Assembly: GCA_021818045.1 (NCBI GenBank)
Contig: JAKAFF010000078.1
Location: 1-6,790, forward strand
From: a bacterium
GTDB taxonomy: Bacteria; Chlamydiota; Chlamydiia; Chlamydiales; SM23-39
DNA length: 6,790 nucleotides
Reading direction: 5' to 3'
In this document: positions 5,089 through 6,790 of the stretch, one piece after another
Layout of the letters: each line of letters starts with the position of its first letter
Numbering within the stretch: position 1 is the first letter of the stretch
The notes under the pieces: generated by a model
The model's input: only the letters and a program-made list of their open reading frames with translations
Told to the model about the DNA's origin: nothing
Database searches by the model: none
Position numbers and translations under genes: made by a program

Positions 5089-5992
5089 TGGGTTGCTTTC
5101 CCAAAGCTTGACTGTCCATGGCAAGGCCCATAGCATGCAAGCCGTTATCGACGTAAAGAACGGTTCCGGTAATGGCGGATGCAAGGGGGGATAAGAGGAA
5201 GGCAGCAGTGGATGCCACCTCTTCAGCTTCTAGCTCTTTTGTAAGAGGAGCATTGGCTTTAGCGTACGCAATCATATCGTCGATCATGCCGATTGCGCGT
5301 GCTGCCCGACTTCTCAAAGCGCCTGCTGAAATGGCGTTGACCCGAATGTTCCATTTGCGCCCCGCTTCCCAAGCAAGTGTGCGTGTGTCGCTTTCAAGGG
5401 CCGCTTTTGCAGAGCTCATGCCGCCGCCGTAACCGGGAACTACTCTTTCCGATGCGATGTAAGAGAGGGAAAGAGCCGAGCCGTTAGGGGACATGATGGG
5501 GCCAAAATGGTTTAGCAAGCTGATCCACGAATAGGCGGATGAACTCATGGCAGCCAAGTAGCCTTGGCGCGAAGTGTCGAGAAGATTTTTGGTGACCTCT
5601 GGAGCGTTGGCTAGACTGTGTACGAGTAGATCGATTTGCCCAAAGTCTTCTTCCACAAGCTTTGCTACTTCTGACACCGTATAGTTAAAGAGGCCTGCAT
5701 ATCTTTTGTTTTCCCGCACTTCTTGAGGAACATCTTCAATGCGATCAAAGGCGGCATCGATTGCATAGAGTTTTGCATATTCGAAGAGCTTGCCTGAGCG
5801 CAAACGGCGCGATTCATCGAATTTGCCCCGCTCCCAGGAGGTTTTAAAAATGCCCACAATCGGCGCCCATGTGCCGATCAAAATCGTCGCACCAGCATCG
5901 GCGAGAGCTTTTGCAATCGCCCAGCCAAATCCTTGGTCATCGCCAATTCCTACTACAAGCGCTTTTTTGCCTTTTAAATCGATGTTCAGCAT
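5051..5992 (-). CDS. fabI: Enoyl-[acyl-carrier-protein] reductase [NADH] (FabI), chlamydial/plant type
   Basis: FabI catalyses the last, NADH-dependent reduction in each cycle of type II fatty-acid elongation in the cytosol. From ATG 5992 the protein has 313 residues. Visible are the cofactor loop VVGIGDDQGFGWAIAKAL (13-30), GTWAPIVGIF (40-49), RYAGLFNYTVSEV (97-109), HSLANAPE (125-132), the catalytic pair Y188 and K196 in GYGGGMSSAKAALESD, and SPLASAITG then LYVDNG (268-284). Tyr and Lys eight residues apart, inside a GGGMSS insert, is the arrangement of plant and chlamydial enzymes; E. coli FabI has seven. The start MLNIDLKGKK matches chlamydial FabI starts, as I recall them. ATG 6001 (three residues longer) is possible. 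The frame open to 6148 is rejected because it crosses the predicted promoter and encodes an unrelated hydrophobic stretch. The last roughly 15 residues (KQPITASSDSSLTPR) exceed the Chlamydia length and overlap the phosphatase gene. Confidence 0.96.
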   Translation of the reverse strand: MLNIDLKGKKALVVGIGDDQGFGWAIAKALADAGATILIGTWAPIVGIFKTSWERGKFDESRRLRSGKLFEYAKLYAIDAAFDRIEDVPQEVRENKRYAGLFNYTVSEVAKLVEEDFGQIDLLVHSLANAPEVTKNLLDTSRQGYLAAMSSSAYSWISLLNHFGPIMSPNGSALSLSYIASERVVPGYGGGMSSAKAALESDTRTLAWEAGRKWNIRVNAISAGALRSRAARAIGMIDDMIAYAKANAPLTKELEAEEVASTAAFLLSPLASAITGTVLYVDNGLHAMGLAMDSQALGKQPITASSDSSLTPR

Positions 5993-6018
5993 ATCTACCA
6001 TTATTGTGTGTACTGAGC

Positions 6019-6027
6019 AGTATAGCA
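6019..6027 (-). promoter_or_regulatory. Extended -10 promoter of fabI
   Basis: Minus-strand TGC-TATACT (6027-6019) is an extended -10 element with 5 of 6 matches to TATAAT. Upstream at -35 spacing is only a run of eight T (6038-6045), typical of promoters that rely on TGn. The start point would fall near 6012, giving a leader of about 20 nt to ATG 5992 or 11 nt to ATG 6001. This also argues against any start upstream of 6012. Confidence 0.5.
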
Positions 6028-6059
6028 GAAGATTTAGGAAAAAAAATAGAATATTTTTC

Positions 6060-6088
6060 TTGATGGTGTAAAAAAAAACTACTAATGT
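6060..6088 (+). promoter_or_regulatory. Weak candidate promoter of the parA-like gene
   Basis: TTGATG (6060-6065) is followed after 17 bp, mostly a run of A, by TAATGT (6083-6088). The -35 box matches consensus at 4 of 6 positions, the -10 box at 3 of 6. TATATA at 6097-6102 is an alternative -10 without a -35. The 120-bp spacer between fabI and parA must hold both promoters, but the rightward one is not sharply defined. Confidence 0.3.
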
Positions 6089-6121
6089 GAGGAGAGTATA
6101 TACGGATAGATAGGGGATGTC

Positions 6122-6790
6122 ATGCGTGCAATTGCGATCTTGAATCAAAAAGGGGGCTCTGGCAAGACGACGACAGCTGTAAATTTGGCTGCGGCGCTTG
6201 CAGAGGTTAATAAGAAGGTCCTTCTCATCGATCTCGATCCGCAGGCCTCGGCCTCTATGTGGTACGGGTTCAAAGATAAAGGTAAGGGTCTATATGACGT
6301 TTTGACGGAAGATCAAAAGCTCGAAAATGTCATCGAGAAGACGGAGATCGCAAATCTGCAGATCGTCCCGGCATCGACGCTTTTGTCAGGTGTGGAAAAG
6401 GCGCTTGCAAACGAGGTGGCATCTGAGAGCATTTTGAAAAACAAGCTAGAACTTGTATCGGATAAACCATGGGATTACGTTTTGATCGATTGCCCTCCTA
6501 CATTGGGCATTTTGTCTTTGAATGCCTTGACTTTGGCAAAAGAGGTGCTAGTCCCTGTAGAGGCGCATGTCATGGCGCTGCATGGGTTAGTGCAGCTTTT
6601 GCGCACGATCAACGTCGTGAAACAGCGGCTCAATCCTCAGCTTGAGATCACAGGGATTTTGCCTTGCAGAGTCGATTATCGAACGCGCCATTCGCAAGAG
6701 GTGCTCAATCAGCTGCGCACGCGGTTTGAGGGGAAGGTTTGCACTTCAGTCATTCGGGAAAATATTCGCCTTGCCGAAGCACCTTTACAT
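6122..6790 (+). CDS. parA: ParA/Soj-family chromosome partitioning ATPase (partial, C-terminus beyond right edge)
   Basis: 223 residues are present before the edge; Soj/ParA proteins are usually about 250-260, so perhaps 30-40 are missing. ParA-type ATPases bind nucleoid DNA as ATP dimers and, with ParB on parS sites, move chromosome origins or plasmids. The deviant Walker A motif QKGGSGKTTT (9-18) has both the signature K10 and the P-loop K15. Then come VLLIDLDPQASAS (33-45, with D38), the Walker B strand YVLIDCPPTLG (119-129, D123) and the C-terminal VIRENIRLAEAPLH (210-223), a hallmark of the Soj group. S13 replaces the usual Val of KGGVGKTT. The start ATG 6122 is supported by AGGGGA (6112-6117) 4 nt before it and by conservation from residue 2 on. 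ParB would be expected downstream but is out of view, so I cannot tell from this window whether it serves a chromosome or a plasmid; the housekeeping neighbours favour the chromosome. Confidence 0.95.
   Translation, partial: MRAIAILNQKGGSGKTTTAVNLAAALAEVNKKVLLIDLDPQASASMWYGFKDKGKGLYDVLTEDQKLENVIEKTEIANLQIVPASTLLSGVEKALANEVASESILKNKLELVSDKPWDYVLIDCPPTLGILSLNALTLAKEVLVPVEAHVMALHGLVQLLRTINVVKQRLNPQLEITGILPCRVDYRTRHSQEVLNQLRTRFEGKVCTSVIRENIRLAEAPLH

Noticed and set aside
6002..6148. An N-terminal extension of FabI by 49 residues or more
   Set aside because: It is hydrophobic, A/T-driven, unlike any FabI, and crosses the predicted fabI promoter and the start of the divergent parA-like gene.
1..6790. 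tRNA, rRNA, CRISPR array, insertion sequence, phage or defence genes
   Set aside because: Reading both strands I found no such structure or motif. The only clear tandem repeat is the 15-bp one inside a coding gene.

Overview
The window most resembles a chromosome segment from a chlamydia-related bacterium (phylum Chlamydiae, probably an environmental Parachlamydiales-type member rather than a Chlamydia species). The strongest evidence is the enoyl-ACP reductase at 5051-5992. Its start (MLNIDLKGKK), its GIGDDQGFGW cofactor loop and its GYGGGMSSAK active site are of the chlamydial/plant FabI type. The pairing of a HAD phosphatase with fabI also matches my recollection of Chlamydia gene order. 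Base composition looks close to balanced by eye. I see no tRNA, rRNA, CRISPR array, transposase or phage gene. No gap between genes exceeds about 180 bp.

Layout, left to right. (1) 1-1210, minus, cut by the left edge: the N-terminal 403 residues of an Omp85-superfamily outer-membrane protein of TamA type, with a signal peptide, three POTRA domains and the start of the barrel. (2) 1211-1276: a compact divergent control region with a good minus-strand promoter and an imperfect inverted repeat on top of it. (3) 1277-2590, plus: hemL, glutamate-1-semialdehyde aminomutase. It shares one base with (4), 2590-3207, plus: an unrecognised two-helix membrane protein. (5) 3185-3547, minus: a small FliO-like single-pass membrane protein that overlaps the end of (4) tail to tail. 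(6) 3590-3652: two hairpins in tandem that read as terminators for the next gene. (7) 3672-4055, minus: a 127-residue Ala/Pro-rich protein of unknown function with three exact 15-bp repeats in its coding sequence, a strong Shine-Dalgarno and a plausible promoter. (8) 4237-5088, plus: a Cof-type HAD phosphatase, overlapping by 38 bp the 3' end of (9), 5051-5992, minus: fabI. (10) 6002-6121: a divergent intergenic region with an extended -10 promoter for fabI. (11) 6122-6790, plus, cut by the right edge: a ParA/Soj-type partition ATPase.

The genes are mostly housekeeping: envelope assembly, tetrapyrrole synthesis, fatty-acid elongation and chromosome partitioning. They sit in a tight alternating-strand arrangement with two tail-to-tail overlaps, not in one large operon. 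The only likely co-transcribed pair is hemL and the membrane protein behind it.

The least explained element is the self-contained Ala/Pro-rich unit at 3590-4171. It has its own promoter, strong ribosome binding site and double terminator, and its tail repeats can change copy number without a frameshift. It looks like a gene meant for high, insulated expression of a lineage-specific protein. I cannot assign its function.
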